Source: Harmothoe impar (lineage: Eukaryota > Annelida > Polychaeta > Phyllodocida > Polynoidae). From it: a stretch of DNA of 64,000 nt. Within the stretch, counting starts at the first letter, position 1. Every line of letters starts with the position of its first letter. Location: positions 42,019,152 through 42,083,151 of the forward strand of contig OX381720.1 in assembly GCA_947462335.1 (NCBI GenBank), given 5' to 3'. The notes beneath the pieces were generated by a model. That model was not told the DNA's origin. It made no database searches and saw nothing but the letters and a program-made list of their open reading frames with translations. This document shows, piece by piece, positions 1 to 12,910 of the stretch. The position numbers and the translations under genes were made by a program.

Positions 1-3000
1 ACAGGAACATATTCCTCATAGTGAACAGGTAGATATCCAGGCAGTGTGGACTCATTCAGAAATACCTGTTGTCAGTTCCCTTTGGATAGTCAAATGCAAT
101 TGGAGGCCCTACTCAGTTATACCATACAATGCATGTTGCAGTTCTCTTTAATTGTTGTAAATTTTCTGTATGGTCCTTAGTAAACCTTAGGATCCCACAT
201 ACCAGGGTGGTGATTGATTTAATATCCCACAACCCAGGATCACAACTGACGTGAATATGGTCATAGGGCTATTCAAGGCAGGAACCTAACTACTGGGGAT
301 AGGATCCCACATGCCAGGGTGGTGACTTATGTAATAATACAAACCCCAGGATCACAACTGATAGGATATAACCAGCCAGGCCTTATTTCTCTCGGGGTAT
401 TCAAGGCAGGTACTCAACTTGTTGCATGTTGTCAGTTATTCACTGGATTCTAAAACAAATGTTTTGAGCAAATGTTCAAATGCTACAAGAGACACAAGAA
501 TGAACCTTTTGACTTTTAGATTTTCTAAAGATTCTGGATGTGGTTATACAACTGACATGAATATGACCAGCTAGGGTTTCTATCCATAGGGTTTTCAAGC
601 CATTACCTTAACTACTGGGGACAGGACTTAGGCAGGACCTCTTCATGCACTGAGCTTGGAAGACTGGACCAATGCATTGTATCAAGGGTTTCCAACCTTT
701 ACTTAAAAGTCACCTTAGTTTAATCCACTTAAAAGTCAGTTTGATATCATTTTGAAAAGATTTGTTAATTTTGTCAATCAATTTCTTGATTCAAAATTTT
801 CATTTATTGAGTAACATTTTCAAAATGCTAAAAAAAACACTAGAATGATCCATTTGACTTTCAAGTTTCCAAAGGATTCTGAAAGTGGTTACATTCAAAA
901 TGCAGGTTTAACTTTGGAATTTATGATTTTGAACTTGTCATCTGTAAGAATCATTTCTTAGTTCAAGCCGGTCTAATGTCTGTTACAAGTGTCTGGACAA
1001 TCTCTGTCTTCCTCCAGTTGTCAAAATGTGTGAACATTTACATCAAAATTTGCAACCCTGGTCACGTGTACTTTAAAATGAACACACTCTTCCGTCTCCA
1101 TACTCAAATTGGTTCATTAGTATCAATCAATATCGCACTTAGGACCCTGGTACTTTGTCCTGTGTGGGACAAGATCCCATAGTCAAGGCTGAGGTCTAAT
1201 TCAAGACCCCACAAACCAGGACCCTAACTGACATGAATATAACTCATGAGGTATTGATAAGTAGGGACATTTAGTTCAAGGCAGGGGGTGCAGTTTTGAT
1301 CCAGTTCTGATAGAGATCTTTTTAAACCACAATCATGAGGACTTTATTGTTCATACTTGTGGCACATTTGATGTGTCATTTCACAGGAAAATGCATTTGT
1401 TGTGCAAGAGGTGGCCCACCTGATTTCTCTGCCCAAGTATTCAAGTAGACAGGAACATATTCCTCATAGTGAACAGGTAGATATCCAGGCAGTGTGGACT
1501 CATTCAGAAATACCTGTTGTCAGTTCCCTTTGGATAGTCAAATGCAATTGGAGGCCCCTACTCAGTTATACCATACAATGCATGTTGCAGTTCTCTTTAA
1601 TTGTTGTAAATTTTCTGTATGGTCCTTAGTAAACCTTAGGATCCCACAACCCAGGATCACAACTGATGTGAATATGGTCATAGGGGTATTCAAGGCAGGA
1701 ACCTTACTACTGGGGATAGGATCCCACATGCCAGGGTGGTGACTTATGTAATAATACAAACCCCAGGATCACAACTGATAGGATATAACAAGCCAGGCCT
1801 TATTTCTCTCGGGGTATTCAAGGCAGGTACTCAACTTGTTGCATGTTGTCAGTTATTCACTGGATTCTAAAACAAATGTTTTGAGCAAATGTTCAAATGC
1901 TACAAGAGACACAAGAATGAACCTTTTGACTTTTAGATTTTCTAAAGATTCTGGATGTGGTTATACAACTGACATGAATATGACCAGCCAGGGTTTCTAT
2001 CCATAGGGGTATTCAAGCCATTACCTTAACTACTGGGGACAGGACTTAGGCAGGACCTCTTCATGCAGTGAGCTTGGAAGACTGGACCAATGCATTGTAT
2101 CAAGGGCTTCCAACCTTTACTTAAAAGTCACCTTAGTTTAATCCACTTAAAAGTCAGTTTGATATCATTTTGAAAAGATTTGTTAATTTTGTCAATCAAT
2201 TTCTTGATTCAAAATTTTCATTTATTCAGTAACATTTTCAAAATGCTAAAAAAAACACTAGAATGATCCATTTGACTTTCAAGTTTCCAAAGGATTCTGA
2301 AAGTGGTTACATACAAAATGTGGGTTTAACTTTGGAATTTATGATTTTGAACTTGTCATCTGTAAGAATCATTTCTCAGTTCAAGCCGGTCTAATGTCTG
2401 TTACAAGTGTCTGGACAATCTCTGTCTTCCTCCAGTTGTCAAAATGTGTGAACATTTACATCAAAATTTGCAACCCTGGTCACGTGTACTTTAAAATGAA
2501 CACACTCTTCCGTCTCCATACTCAAATTGGTTCATTAGTATCAATCAATATCGCACTTAGGACCCTGGTACTTTGTCCTGTGTGGGACAAGATCCCATAG
2601 TCAAGGCTGAGGTCTAATTCAAGATCCCACAAACCAGGACCCTGACTGACATGAATATAACTCATGAGGTATTAACAAGTAGGGGCATTTAGTTCAAGGC
2701 AGGGGGTGCAGTTTTGATCCAGTTTTGATGGAGGTCTTTTTAAACCACAATTATGAGGACTTTATTGTTCATACTTGTGGCACATTTGATGTGTCATTTC
2801 ACAGGAAAATGCATTTGTTGTGCAAGAGGTGGCCCACCTGATTTCTCTGCCCAAGTATTCAAGTAGACAGGAACATATTCCTCATAGTGAACAGGTAGAT
2901 ATCCAGGCAGTGTGGACTCATTCAGAAATACCTGTTGTCAGTTCCCTTTGGATAGTCAAATGCAATTGGAGGCCCCTACTCAATTATACCATACAATGCA

Positions 3001-4652
3001 TGTTGCAGTTCTCTTTAATTGTTGTAAATTTTCTGTATGGTCCTTAGTAAACCTTAGAATCCCACATACCAGGGTGGTGACTGGTTTAATATCCCACAAC
3101 CCAGGATCACAACTGACGCGAATATGGTCATAGGGGTATTCAAGGCAGGAACCTTACTACTGGGGATAGGATCCCATATGCCAGGGTGGTGTCTTATGTA
3201 ATAATACAAACCCCAGGATCACAACTGATAGGATATAACCAGCCAGGCCTTATTTCTCTGGGCGTATTCAAGACAGGTACTCAACTTGTTGCATGTTGTC
3301 AGTTATTCACTGGATTCTAAAACAAATGTTTTGAGCAAATTTTCAAATGCTACAAGAGACACAAGAATGAACCTTTTGACTTCTAGATTTTCGAAAGATT
3401 CTGGATGTGGTTATACAACTGACATGAATATGACCAGCCAGGGTTTCTATCCATAGGGGTATTCAAGCCATTACCTTAACTACTGGGGACAGGATTTAGA
3501 CAGGACCTCTTCATGCACTGAGCTTGGAAGACTGGACCAATGCATTGTATCAAGGGTTTCCAAACTTTACTTAAAAGTCACCTTAGTTTAATCCACTTAA
3601 AAGTCAGTTTGATATCATTTTGAAAAGATTTGTTAATTTTGTCAATCAATTTCTTGATTCAAAATTTTCATTTTTCATTTATTGGGTAACATTTTCAAAA
3701 TGCAAAAAAACCACTAGAATGATCCATTTGACTATCAAGTTTCCAAAGGATTCTGAAAGTGGTTATATAAAGAATGCAGGTTTAACTTTGGAATTTATGA
3801 TTTTGAACTTGTCATCTGTAAGAATCATTTCTTAGTTCAAGCCGGTCTAATGTCTGTTACAAGTGTCTGGACAATCTCTGTCTTCCTCCAGTTGTAAAAA
3901 ATGTGTGAACATTTACATCAAAATTTGCAACCCTGGTCACGTGTACTTTAAAATGAACACACTCTTCTGTCTCCTTACTCAATTTGGTTCATTAGTATCA
4001 ATCAATATCGCACTTAGGACCCTGGTACTTTGTCCTGTGTGGGACAAGAACCCATAGTCAAGGATGAGGTCTAATTCAAGACCCCACAAACCAGGACCCT
4101 GACTGACATGAATATAACTCATGAGGTATTGATAAGTAGGGACATTTAGTTCAAGGCAGGGGGTGCAGTTTTGATCCAGTTTTGATAGAGGTCTTTTTAA
4201 ACCAGAATTATGAGGACTTTTTTGTTCATACTTGCGGCACATTTGATGTGTCATTTCACAGGCAATGGCATTTGTTGTGAAAGAGGTGGCCCACCAGATT
4301 TCTCTGCCCAAGTATTCAAGTAGACAGAAACATATTCCTCATAGTAAACAGGTAAATTTCCAGACAGTATGGACTCATTCAGAAATACCTGTTGTCAGTT
4401 CCCTTTGGAATTGTCAAATGCAATTGGAGGCCCCTACTCAGTTATACCATACAATGCATGTTGCAGTTCTCTTTAATTGTTGTAAATTTTCTGTATGGTT
4501 CTTAGTAAACCTTAGGATCCCACATACCAGGGTGGTGACTGGTTTAATATCCCACAACCCAGGATCACAACTGACGTGAATATGGTCATAGGGGTATTCA
4601 AGGCAGGAACCTAACTACTGGGGATAGGATCCCATGTGCCAGGGTGGTGACT
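1..4652. repeat. Tandem satellite array, unit about 1.42-1.46 kb
   Basis: The same landmark (ACAGGAACATATTCCTC, with A for G in the last copy) recurs at 1, 1449, 2867 and 4324. This gives units of 1448, 1418 and 1457 bases plus a partial last unit that ends near 4652. Copies are nearly identical apart from small indels, so the array is young or homogenised. The left edge runs out of the window. The unit contains recurring GGATCCCACA-type motifs and an older internal duplication (see findings). Short open frames recur in each copy but show no protein-like features, so no gene is called. Confidence 0.95.
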
Positions 4653-5620
4653 TAATTAATAATAATTACTTTTGGCTTGGTGAAGGCAAGCATATATCGT
4701 TACCCTCTGTTGGGGCTAGGCCTTTTTTGTATAGATTGATAACACTTCAAAAATCCTAAAAATAGTAATTTGCCACCAGAAATCGTAATGGTCGTAATGG
4801 GGGTCAAAAATCGTCAAATTACGAAAAAATTGTAACACTTGGCATCCCTGGAATAGGTCCATGTATGCACTTGTACTACCCCCTACCCTAATGCGCACAT
4901 ACTCATTTTACTTTGACCCAACCCCCCTCTGATGAAATGAAAGAAAATTATGACATTTAATAAGGACTACTATTTAACTACTCAAATAGACTATTTAGTT
5001 TTTGCCTTCCCAAATAAGGCTAGATATTAGCCCCCCCCCTCCCCCCAGCAACACCAAGGTCATTTTTATCAAAGGGGGATGGCTTTCATCTGAGGGGATT
5101 GCATTTTCTCCATCCCCCCCCCAAAAAAAGTAGTCCGCCAACACCCCACTGGCCCTGTTGTTAAAGAGCAGAAAATCATCACAGGAATATCTCTTACTAA
5201 ATAAAGAATGTGAAATATCCTCACTTTGCCTGATATAAAAGAGGCAGCCGTCCTATGTGCTTCGTAATTTTGACCCCCTCCCCCACCCATTTCCGAAAAA
5301 ACATTTTAGGGTAGAGGTTTCTCCAGTCAACAGGCACACATATTTCTATTTGGGGGTTGCCCCATCATATATCAAAGTATCTAATTCAGATAGAATCAGT
5401 TGCTTTTACAGGAGAAAATATATATGCTTTATTGTGCTTATAGCTTGCACATTCCTAAGAATATTTCTAAATTCATATATTTGAACCTAGAAATATACCC
5501 CTTTATTGCCCAAAATTGACCATAAAACTTTTATATGCGTACACAATGCGTATACCAAAATGGCCAAAATCAATGGCTGGAGCCATCACACAGGGTGCAT
5601 AGGGCCTTGTTGTACCCTAC
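4653..5620. other. Intergenic, no gene seen
   Basis: AT-rich sequence with several runs of C or G (5030-5050, 5115-5130, 5275-5290). I see no exon, RNA gene or clear repeat. Short open frames here lack recognisable motifs. Confidence 0.6.
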
Positions 5621-5629
5621 CCAGTCTGT

Positions 5630-6120
5630 ATTATGTATAATATACATAACATAATATGCAGACCTTTGAACACAGGAATCTCAGATATACCCATAAGGAC
5701 ATGGGATCCTGGCACATGTTTTCCCTTCCTGGAGTGTGGGATCTTGATACATGGTTTCTGTCCCTGGATTATGGGATCCTCACATTTAGACACCACCTCT
5801 CCTAAGCCAGTTTGACCTTTGTGCCCAGCCAGGCGTGTCAGAATCTGCTGTGTATATATATAGATTAGCTTCCTTCTGTGATGGGTAGAGACACCTAGGT
5901 GCAGAACATGGAACCAATAATAACCACATTATATACAATATACGTTGTGGGGTCTTCATAATAAAATGGATTTTAGCCACAAATCTATGCATATCAGAAT
6001 ACCTAGGGTCATTTAAGCACATGTACCTTGTGGGATCCTCAGCAGGATCCCACAAGGCGAGCCATGACCCCACAACGTGAGTCTGAGGACTGCGAAAGAT
6101 CCCACAACCCAGGGTGCATA
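5630..6120. repeat. Imperfect fold-back rich in GGATCCCACA motifs
   Basis: The segment repeats GGGATCCT and GATCCCACAA in both orientations, the same vocabulary as the 1-4.65 kb satellite. It includes a perfect hairpin at 6026-6057 (14-base arms CCTTGTGGGATCCT, 4-base loop). A second inverted pair, ACGTTGTGGGGTC at about 5943-5955 and its complement at about 6064-6076, encloses that hairpin. Confidence 0.6.
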
Positions 6121-6121
6121 A

Positions 6122-6123
<2 letters not shown>

Positions 6124-6180
<57 letters not shown>

Positions 6181-6190
6181 CATACATATA
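6124..6190. repeat. (TA)n microsatellite with CATA tail
   Basis: About 25 uninterrupted TA dinucleotides are followed by a few TACA/CATA units. Confidence 0.97.
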
Positions 6191-7740
6191 TTTACATATA
6201 TAAGGATATGTAAAAACGTTACGGCAGCTGTTATGTAATTATTATTAGCCTCCTGCTGTTGGTTACCTCCTTATTTACTTTCGGTCCCGATCGCCTGGCA
6301 TACGGTGATCGACGTAGGTGTCTCGGTCAAATATTTTCCCACTGGAACTGTGTTATAATCAATTCTTTCCTCAGACTGCTTGATACTGAGCAATTCATTT
6401 CAGACTTTGTTCCCTCCCTCTTTATTTTATGCACATATCTCAACCATTATCTCAACATATTAAGCAATTTTATTTTGTTTCCATGCATGCAAAATAATGT
6501 ACGTGACACTGTCTGCTTCCCAATGCGTATGTAGGTCACTCAGACGCCCTCATTTTCCCGCGTGTACCAATGGCAATGTAGGCCTACAGATTATTTTATC
6601 ATCATCATGTAACTTCCTAATCTGTGGTAGGCCTATGCTGGTGGCCGGCCTCTGATTCAATCCGGAATTAGATGTACGTTCAGTATCCCGGCGGCGGAGC
6701 CGCTGGTAGAACATAACTCGCGATCGACTCCAAAAGTGACATCCTGTCAGAGACGGCACCCGGTCAGAGACAAAAACATTGGCTCAAGGTCATGAGACAC
6801 AGCCTCGAGCAGGAGTGTCAACAAGAAATTTCTTCAACCTTGATTCAAACAATCTTGATAAAGGTATGATCTTTTAAAAATTATAATATTGTTCTTCATA
6901 TCATGACTTCTCCTTCAAAAACCAGATGGCATCACTGTATCATACCTGCGGTTTCGAAAAAGAAAGAAAGAAAAGGGGGTATACATGTGGAAGAGCCCGA
7001 GAGATATATACAATAACATTACCAACTACACAGCACAATAATTAGTAATGGACAAAAAATATATATCCAGAAATAAATGCAGTGTGTACAGCCCTGTCAC
7101 ATCCCTCCTACGACCCACTAGATATCTTCTGTAAATAATATCAAATACAACTTATAGTCCTGAAATTAAGATTATAATAATTATTAAGATTATATGAAGC
7201 AAAATGGACAGCGTGTAGTGACTCCACAGGCTCGTCCCCGCGTGCAATCAAAATTGAAAAAATTGTTTTGTCCCCACTCCTAGTCCTACTAGTATGTCCA
7301 CTCGTTGTCGGCCTTGGCCTAATGTATCCTTGATACCTCCCATGTACAGTATACAAGGGACCCAAAATCCAATGTCACTCAGAAAAATCTCGTTGAAAGT
7401 GCAATGTTTGAACAACATAGGAATTCTGATATTCCAAGGGCCAACTCTGGCTTGACTGGTGGCTCAAATTAAGCTTACCCATGCTTGCAGATATTGGCCT
7501 CATGTTGGCGGCACATTGTTGGTTGTGTTGATTTCAGGCCATTGAATAATATTACAACATTGAAATATTGGCTCAGCATTTGGCCAACCGGAAATTAATA
7601 TCACCATAATAATATGCATGCACGGTTATTCCATGTCGGCCTATTCCTTAGATGTCCATCAAGATAACTCTCCAAACTACAATAATGCAGGGTATGCTTA
7701 TGAACAACAATCTGTGTTGAACAGTTTTAAGAGAACGCTA
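6191..7740. other. Intergenic, no gene seen
   Basis: No supported exon, RNA gene or repeat. A short purine-rich GAAA stretch lies near 6957-6975. Open frames are short and without motifs. Confidence 0.5.
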
Positions 7741-7751
7741 TGTTTAGGATA

Positions 7752-7968
7752 TCGTAAAAACTCACGTATAGACCGCGGCTAGTACGCAAGTTAGATCGCC
7801 AGCGTGGCTTATAGGATTGGCACAGGGTCAGGGTGTGGCTTATACGCGAGATTTTGCTCCTATAGTACAGTGCACTATTATCAGATTGCCAGTGCGGCTT
7901 ATAGGGTCGACAGAAAGTCGGGGCACAGCTTATACGTTGGTTAGGCTTACATGCAAGGTGTTATGGTA
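7752..7968. mobile_element. Short inverted-repeat element, TATAAGC family
   Basis: The left end reads TCGTAAAAACTCACGTATAG and the right end is the complement of a related ACCTTGCATGTAAGCC sequence, with TA next to both ends. Internal copies of GCGGCTTATA occur on one strand. At least six relatives lie elsewhere in the window (9.53, 12.1, 44.3, 45.0, 56.4 and 62.5 kb). It is a non-autonomous MITE-like copy with no coding capacity. Confidence 0.6.
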
Positions 7969-8181
7969 GTCATGGATGTTATGGCCCAGCAGTAAATATG
8001 TGTTATATTCGGTGTTGTCAGACTAGATGGCACTGATTCAGCACCGACATGCCATTTGAACCATCAGCATTAATACATATCTAACTATCTTGAGGATGAT
8101 AACTACTTCAAATCCCCCATCCACCCTATTTAAGGCCGTAGAACCGGTCCAAGCTCCACTCCTACACACACAGAAAAGTGT

Positions 8182-8266
8182 GAGTCATTGTCGCTAAAAC
8201 TACTCTCACCTGAGGGTCAGGCACTGGCCGACTCTCAGGTGAGGGTAGTTTTAGCGACAATGACTC
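8182..8266. repeat. 85-bp near-perfect palindrome
   Basis: The 33-base arms (8182-8214 and 8234-8266) differ at one position. The loop (GTCAGGCACTGGCCGAC) is itself nearly self-complementary, so the whole segment could form one long hairpin. The loop motif matches the GTCAGGCA cluster at 15.4-16.4 kb. Confidence 0.9.
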
Positions 8267-8689
8267 TCAAATTTTTGAAATTTATTTTCGTCGACTCGGT
8301 TCCACTGAAATGTAGTTTTCAGCATTGGGGAAAAAAATCTGATCTGCGTGCTGTACCGGAGGCAAGGCAGACCCCGTCCATCCTATAGGGTATTTACCTG
8401 TACCGCTGAGGGCCGCGAAAACTGCCGATTTTCTGCCCGGCTTCAGTATTTTCCGATTTTCACTAGGAAAAAATTGAAATTTCAGATATTTTCTGACACC
8501 ACCTGAAAGCCAATTCTTGGGGCTTTCTCATGATACAAGGGTTTGATATTTATCAAATTTGTAATAGTATATTTATGGGATACCCATGGAAAAACTCTTA
8601 CACTAGCAGTTGATGTGATCAGCTAGCTTATTTCTGCAGTCTCTGTATTAGTCATCTTCTTTGTTCCCATTTCCGCTCAAAGTGGTATT

Positions 8690-8930
8690 GAAATGTATAA
8701 ATCTAGTGCACTGAGGGTATAGAGGACACTTTAAGCTATGTCTGGGCACTAGCTCCGTTTTCCTATCATCATTTAAAGTGTACCTGCTATTAAAAAACAT
8801 AACTAAGGGGCTCAAATCATCATGAAATATCAATATGATCGTAATGGAGCTAGGCACATTGTGAACACCTATTATTTATGTTTCAAAAAGTTATTGCATG
8901 TTAGATTGTATTTCCTGTGGTTACAAGCGG
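8690..8930. repeat. Dispersed repeat, uninterrupted copy
   Basis: The complement of this segment matches 28160-28740 in blocks: GGAAATACAATCTAACATGC, then a GATTACGATGA-like block, then GGAGCTAG. The 28-kb copy carries a MITE that is absent here, so this copy resembles the empty site. Confidence 0.55.
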
Positions 8931-9531
8931 ATATTTGGTTATATGAGGACATATCCCTGGCTAAATAATTCACTCCCTGGGTTTAGGGGGTAACAGAATA
9001 TTTACAAAGTACATAACTGCTAATATAGATCTATGGACCTAGTGTGCAATATCATGGCTTTGATATCCTTTTGGAATTTCTATCCTATACTGATTATTAT
9101 GGACATGATGGACCATTAAAGTGCATCAAGTAAAGTAGAGAAATTGCCCTTTTCGAGCTGCCCAGTGCTACAGTAGACCTACATGTAATTACCCCATCTG
9201 TGGCCTGCAGTGATCACTTTTCCCTGCTGAAGGCTATGGTAAGTTTTTCCCAAAATAACCCTGACTCTGGCTCACACCCTGCCTGATTGCACTGGATCTA
9301 AAGCAGGTATCAATATGTGGTCTTTTGCATAATATTCCAGACACATTTCTCTTTCCAGTGATATGTCTCACTCCTTTGTAGACATATTATTTCAATTTGG
9401 AGGTAAACACCCTACATCCTAACCTACACGTATATCAGACATCCTGACATCTCATCTCCTGCACTTGACATACACATGTATGGGCCGGAGACATCTTGGA
9501 CACAGCAGGTAATGAGTTCACAGTAAATTCA

Positions 9532-9660
9532 ATTTACAGTAAATTCTCCCGTATATAGAGGTCATGGCGAGTACACGAGTCAGATTGCTGTCGCGGCTTA
9601 TAAAATGAGTCCAAACTCGAGGTGCCGCTAATATGCAAAATTTTAGATGTATGCTGCAGT
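9532..9660. repeat. TATAAGC-family end, left
   Basis: TTTACAGTAAATTCTCCCGT and the following CGCGGCTTATAA resemble the termini of the TATAAGC family. A complementary end lies at 12062-12106, so the two may bound a composite of about 2.6 kb that contains the 9927-11869 element. Confidence 0.4.
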
Positions 9661-9689
9661 ATTAAAGTCGCCATAATATGGGTATCGAC

Positions 9690-9805
9690 CCCTAAAATCG
9701 ACATGGCGACATGGCTATTTCTTAAAATCGACATGTGACATGGCCGTAGTGACATGTGACATGGCCATTTCTTATAATCGACATGTGACATGGGGCTTAG
9801 TGACA
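9690..9805 (+). repeat. Degenerate GACATG/ATCGACATG simple repeat
   Basis: Reiterated GTGACATGGCCATTTCTTA and AAAATCGACATG words. The same family occurs at 11920-11990, 12911-13106, 16988-17202 (inverted) and 60030-60125. Confidence 0.7.
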
Positions 9806-9926
9806 TGAATAATACAAATTCCCATTTAGTGTAAAGTATGCTACCCAACTTTTTCTTCAAATTCCGTCCTTGTGGGTAGTCAAATTTTAAAAAATCCTGG
9901 GGCCATAGGCCCCAAGAGCCCAATTG

Positions 9927-11869
9927 GGGGCCGTCCATAAAGTATGTCACGCTTTTTTGGGCCATTTTGAACACCCCCCCACCCCCATGTCACACTTTGT
10001 CACACTTTTTCCGACACCCCCCTGAAAAGTATGTCACAAAGCTGCTGACACCCCCCCCCCCCATTTGCATAGAGTTAGGTATTGATCACTTTAGTCTCAT
10101 AAAAGAGCATACATGCATAATTTTAATCCAGTATTTGTTTATAAGGTCTATTACAAGTAGATGTTATTAAAATGTGTTACGGTATGACATCAGTCAAATC
10201 TTTAGAGCCAATGTTAATGGATTTTATTGACTAGACCCCTTTAATTACAACTGTTCAAATTGGCAGTATCGTCACACTGATAGCCATGGCACCCTAGATC
10301 TTTGTGGCTAAGGTATCCTCGATCTATGGATTCTTGACAGTATTCACAGGAATAACAGGTCTGCCACTACTATCCTCTGACTCCTCTTGTGTTGGAAGAC
10401 CTGTGGCAGGGCTGGATTCAGGAATTTGAGAAGAAGGGGGAATGATATAGGCAATGTACTGAGTGTAATATAGGCAATGTACTGATGGCATTGGACCCAT
10501 TTATATTAAAATGTAGAGCAAAGAGGAGGATGCCCCTAGTCTCAGCGTGCCCGACTGAGGAATTACTCAGTCTGGGGTCAGTGCTACAAATTGTTCGAGC
10601 TGGCACTCTCTTGCATAGGAGCCGAGAAAGCCATATTAACACTCGCCAATATTTATTCAGCTATCCCATAGAACGTCACCAAATTACGCTTGGTGAGTGC
10701 ACCCATTTTCGGGAACTAAGCCCAACGTTCCATCTGTGACCAGGCCCAGTGTTGGTGCGCCCATTACCCTGAGGCTGGAGCATATGAGGCTGGGATGTCC
10801 CCCCCCCCTGAGTCCCCTCTCCCTTCTGGATCCAACCTTGTGTTGAAACAATACTCATGCTCTATCCGCACCAGATCTTCATGGTTCATGTTCTTGCTAG
10901 CATACAAGAGTTTACATTGTTGCTTACCTATTGGACGGATACATACTAGACGCAAACTGTAGGTAATGCTAGAAGAACCTTGTTTTGATTTCTCTCCTTT
11001 ATTCTTCCTTTGGCCAGATGTCTTCGGATGTCAAGTGACTGACTTAATGGATGTTATGTATAATCCACATTCCTTGATTAATTTAGATGCCTCATCCTGT
11101 ACACTAGGATATGCAAAGTAATGGGACAGGCCTTTTGGTAATGTCTGGAGATCTTGGGAGGAAGTCTTTTCTGGGTGCAAGGCAAACAAATACTGAGAGG
11201 TAGTTCCCTGACCCATCTAGTTTTATTTCACTGGCAGGCCATCGTTGGCTGTGTGGACAAAAGCCAATGGTCAGGTAAGAACCTGTCCCTGTCAATATAA
11301 GAGCTCCTTGGATTCAAGCAACGTCTTTGTCTGGACACTTTACAATCTGCAGGTAATAATGGCTTTCCCTCAGATGTGATGCTTTCTGGTATTTTTTCTA
11401 CATCTTCTTTACACTCTGCATCCACTTTGTGTTTATCTATCATGGTCTGTGACAAAACTTTGGTCAAAACCTTTCCAGTATGTGGAAAGTCTTCCTCTCC
11501 TAGCTCTGGATCCATGGCCCTTCCTTGAGAAGGCATCCTCAGATCACCCCTGTTAAGTTGGGGTATAAGTGACTATCAAATGTGCAGCCAAGTTTGCAAA
11601 AATAAATGGATCTATCACACAGTTAATAATTTGTCATACCTGAGGTTTTGACTTGTGTGAAGTGAAAGGTGGCGTTGTAGATCTGCTACAACCACCAACA
11701 TGTATTTAACTTGGAGATGTCCCTAATTTATACAGCATTTATTATATTTTTTACAAAATTGTGACGTCACACAAGTCCATAGACCCCCCCACCCCTATGT
11801 CACACTTCGTCACACACAAAAAAGACCCCCCCCACCACCTTGTGTGTGACATACTTTATGGACGGCCCC
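9927..11869. mobile_element. DNA transposon-like element with perfect 24-bp TIRs
   Basis: The left terminus begins GGGGCCGTCCATAAAGTATG and continues to 24 bases. The right terminus at 11846-11869 is its exact complement. TTG flanks both ends (9924-9926 and 11870-11872), consistent with a 3-bp target duplication. Subterminal C-runs alternate with TGTCACACTT words on both sides. A second inverted pair (about 10405-10440 and 10800-10845, CTGGATTCAGGAATT-like) is nested inside. No complete transposase is visible. A minus-strand open frame at 11228-11536 has protein-like composition but no recognised motif. The superfamily is not assigned. Confidence 0.8.
11228..11536 (-). CDS. Unrecognised open frame inside TIR element
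   Basis: About 100 codons, opening with MPSQGRAMDPELGEEDF and including a charged middle (KHKVDAECKEDVEKIPES). Amino-acid use looks protein-like rather than repetitive. No domain is recognised. The frame ends at a stop just before a region whose other minus frames continue for a similar length, so it may be a fragment of a decayed element gene. It lies wholly within the 24-bp-TIR element, and any function would be guesswork. Confidence 0.2.
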   Translation of the reverse strand: MPSQGRAMDPELGEEDFPHTGKVLTKVLSQTMIDKHKVDAECKEDVEKIPESITSEGKPLLPADCKVSRQRRCLNPRSSYIDRDRFLPDHWLLSTQPTMACQ

Positions 11870-12061
11870 TTGTATAAATTATGGTGCCCCTACATTTTCC
11901 CTTTAGTGACACTAGTGACATGGCTTTTTCCTTAGTGACATGTGACATGGCCATTTCTTAAAATCGATATGCGATATGGGGACCCCCCCCCCATCTACCC
12001 CCCCCCCCCCCCATAATGAGACCCCCTGTGTGGCGTGTGGTACTTTCCCAAAGTCTAGGCC

Positions 12062-12106
12062 CTGATAATATGCAAGTCAGGCGTAGATACGTGATGTTTT
12101 ACGGTA
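12062..12106. repeat. TATAAGC-family end, right
   Basis: The sequence ends GATGTTTTACGGTAATG; its complement ATTACCGTAAAACATCACGT matches the TATAAGC-family terminus. It may pair with 9532-9660. Confidence 0.4.
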
Positions 12107-12905
12107 ATGTCTCTCTGCCCCACAGTAGTGGTCAGATAGTAGTCAAGCAGATTGGTGGACGAATTGTGTGTTTGATGACAAAAGTGTGAGAGCTGGTGCA
12201 ATGGTTAAGTTCAGCGGTATAGATTGCGGTATGACTTAGATAAAAGCCGACATCTATTGATGGTGAATCATCTATATGCATGAAGTCTAGTCAAGGTAGA
12301 AATCCTCCAAGTTTACTTGCAATGGTTCGTTTTGATTGTATGACAAGTTATAAAATTGAGTTGAAGTGTACACCAAGACTGTGTCGAAATGGTCAAAACA
12401 ATACAAAATGGTCACGTATATTGTTATTTCTGCTTTCTAATAAATAAGCTCATTGACGTTGAAAGATATTTTGATAGCTTCATTGTCTCTCTTGGTTTGT
12501 TAATAGCAGATATGAAGTCTAATTTATTAAAGCGGCAATTTTGGAAAAATGTTTACTATTCATAAGCTTGGGGTAGACTTGTGATGTCAATTACCCTTTT
12601 ACTACGCTTCATGCTTTCATCATTAAACCCACTATTCCTCCTTTTATACACACAACTATCCTTCTCATCTCGTCCCAGCACAGGACTTTACATGGACAGT
12701 TGGGCGAGTGCTGCTTCCCACACCATCCCATCTGAGCTCTGCACAAGAGTATCATCGTCTCTACCTAGCATTCAGCTTCTGACTTTCGCATATACCACCA
12801 GGCGTTACAACCCAGTGCCTGACAAATTAGCAGATGGTCAGATATTACAAAGGCATGTGAAGTTACATTGCTATGAAATTACGTGCTTTTATAACCACCT
12901 ACACG
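12107..12905. other. Intergenic, no gene supported
   Basis: A 126-codon open frame at 12581-12961 has low-information composition and runs into the dispersed GACATG repeat, so it is not called. No other feature seen. Confidence 0.5.
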
Positions 12906-12910
12906 ACGGA

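Noticed and set aside
976..4579. Repeated 60-110-codon open frames in the satellite
   Set aside because: They recur once per unit, differ by indels that change frame, and lack protein-like features.
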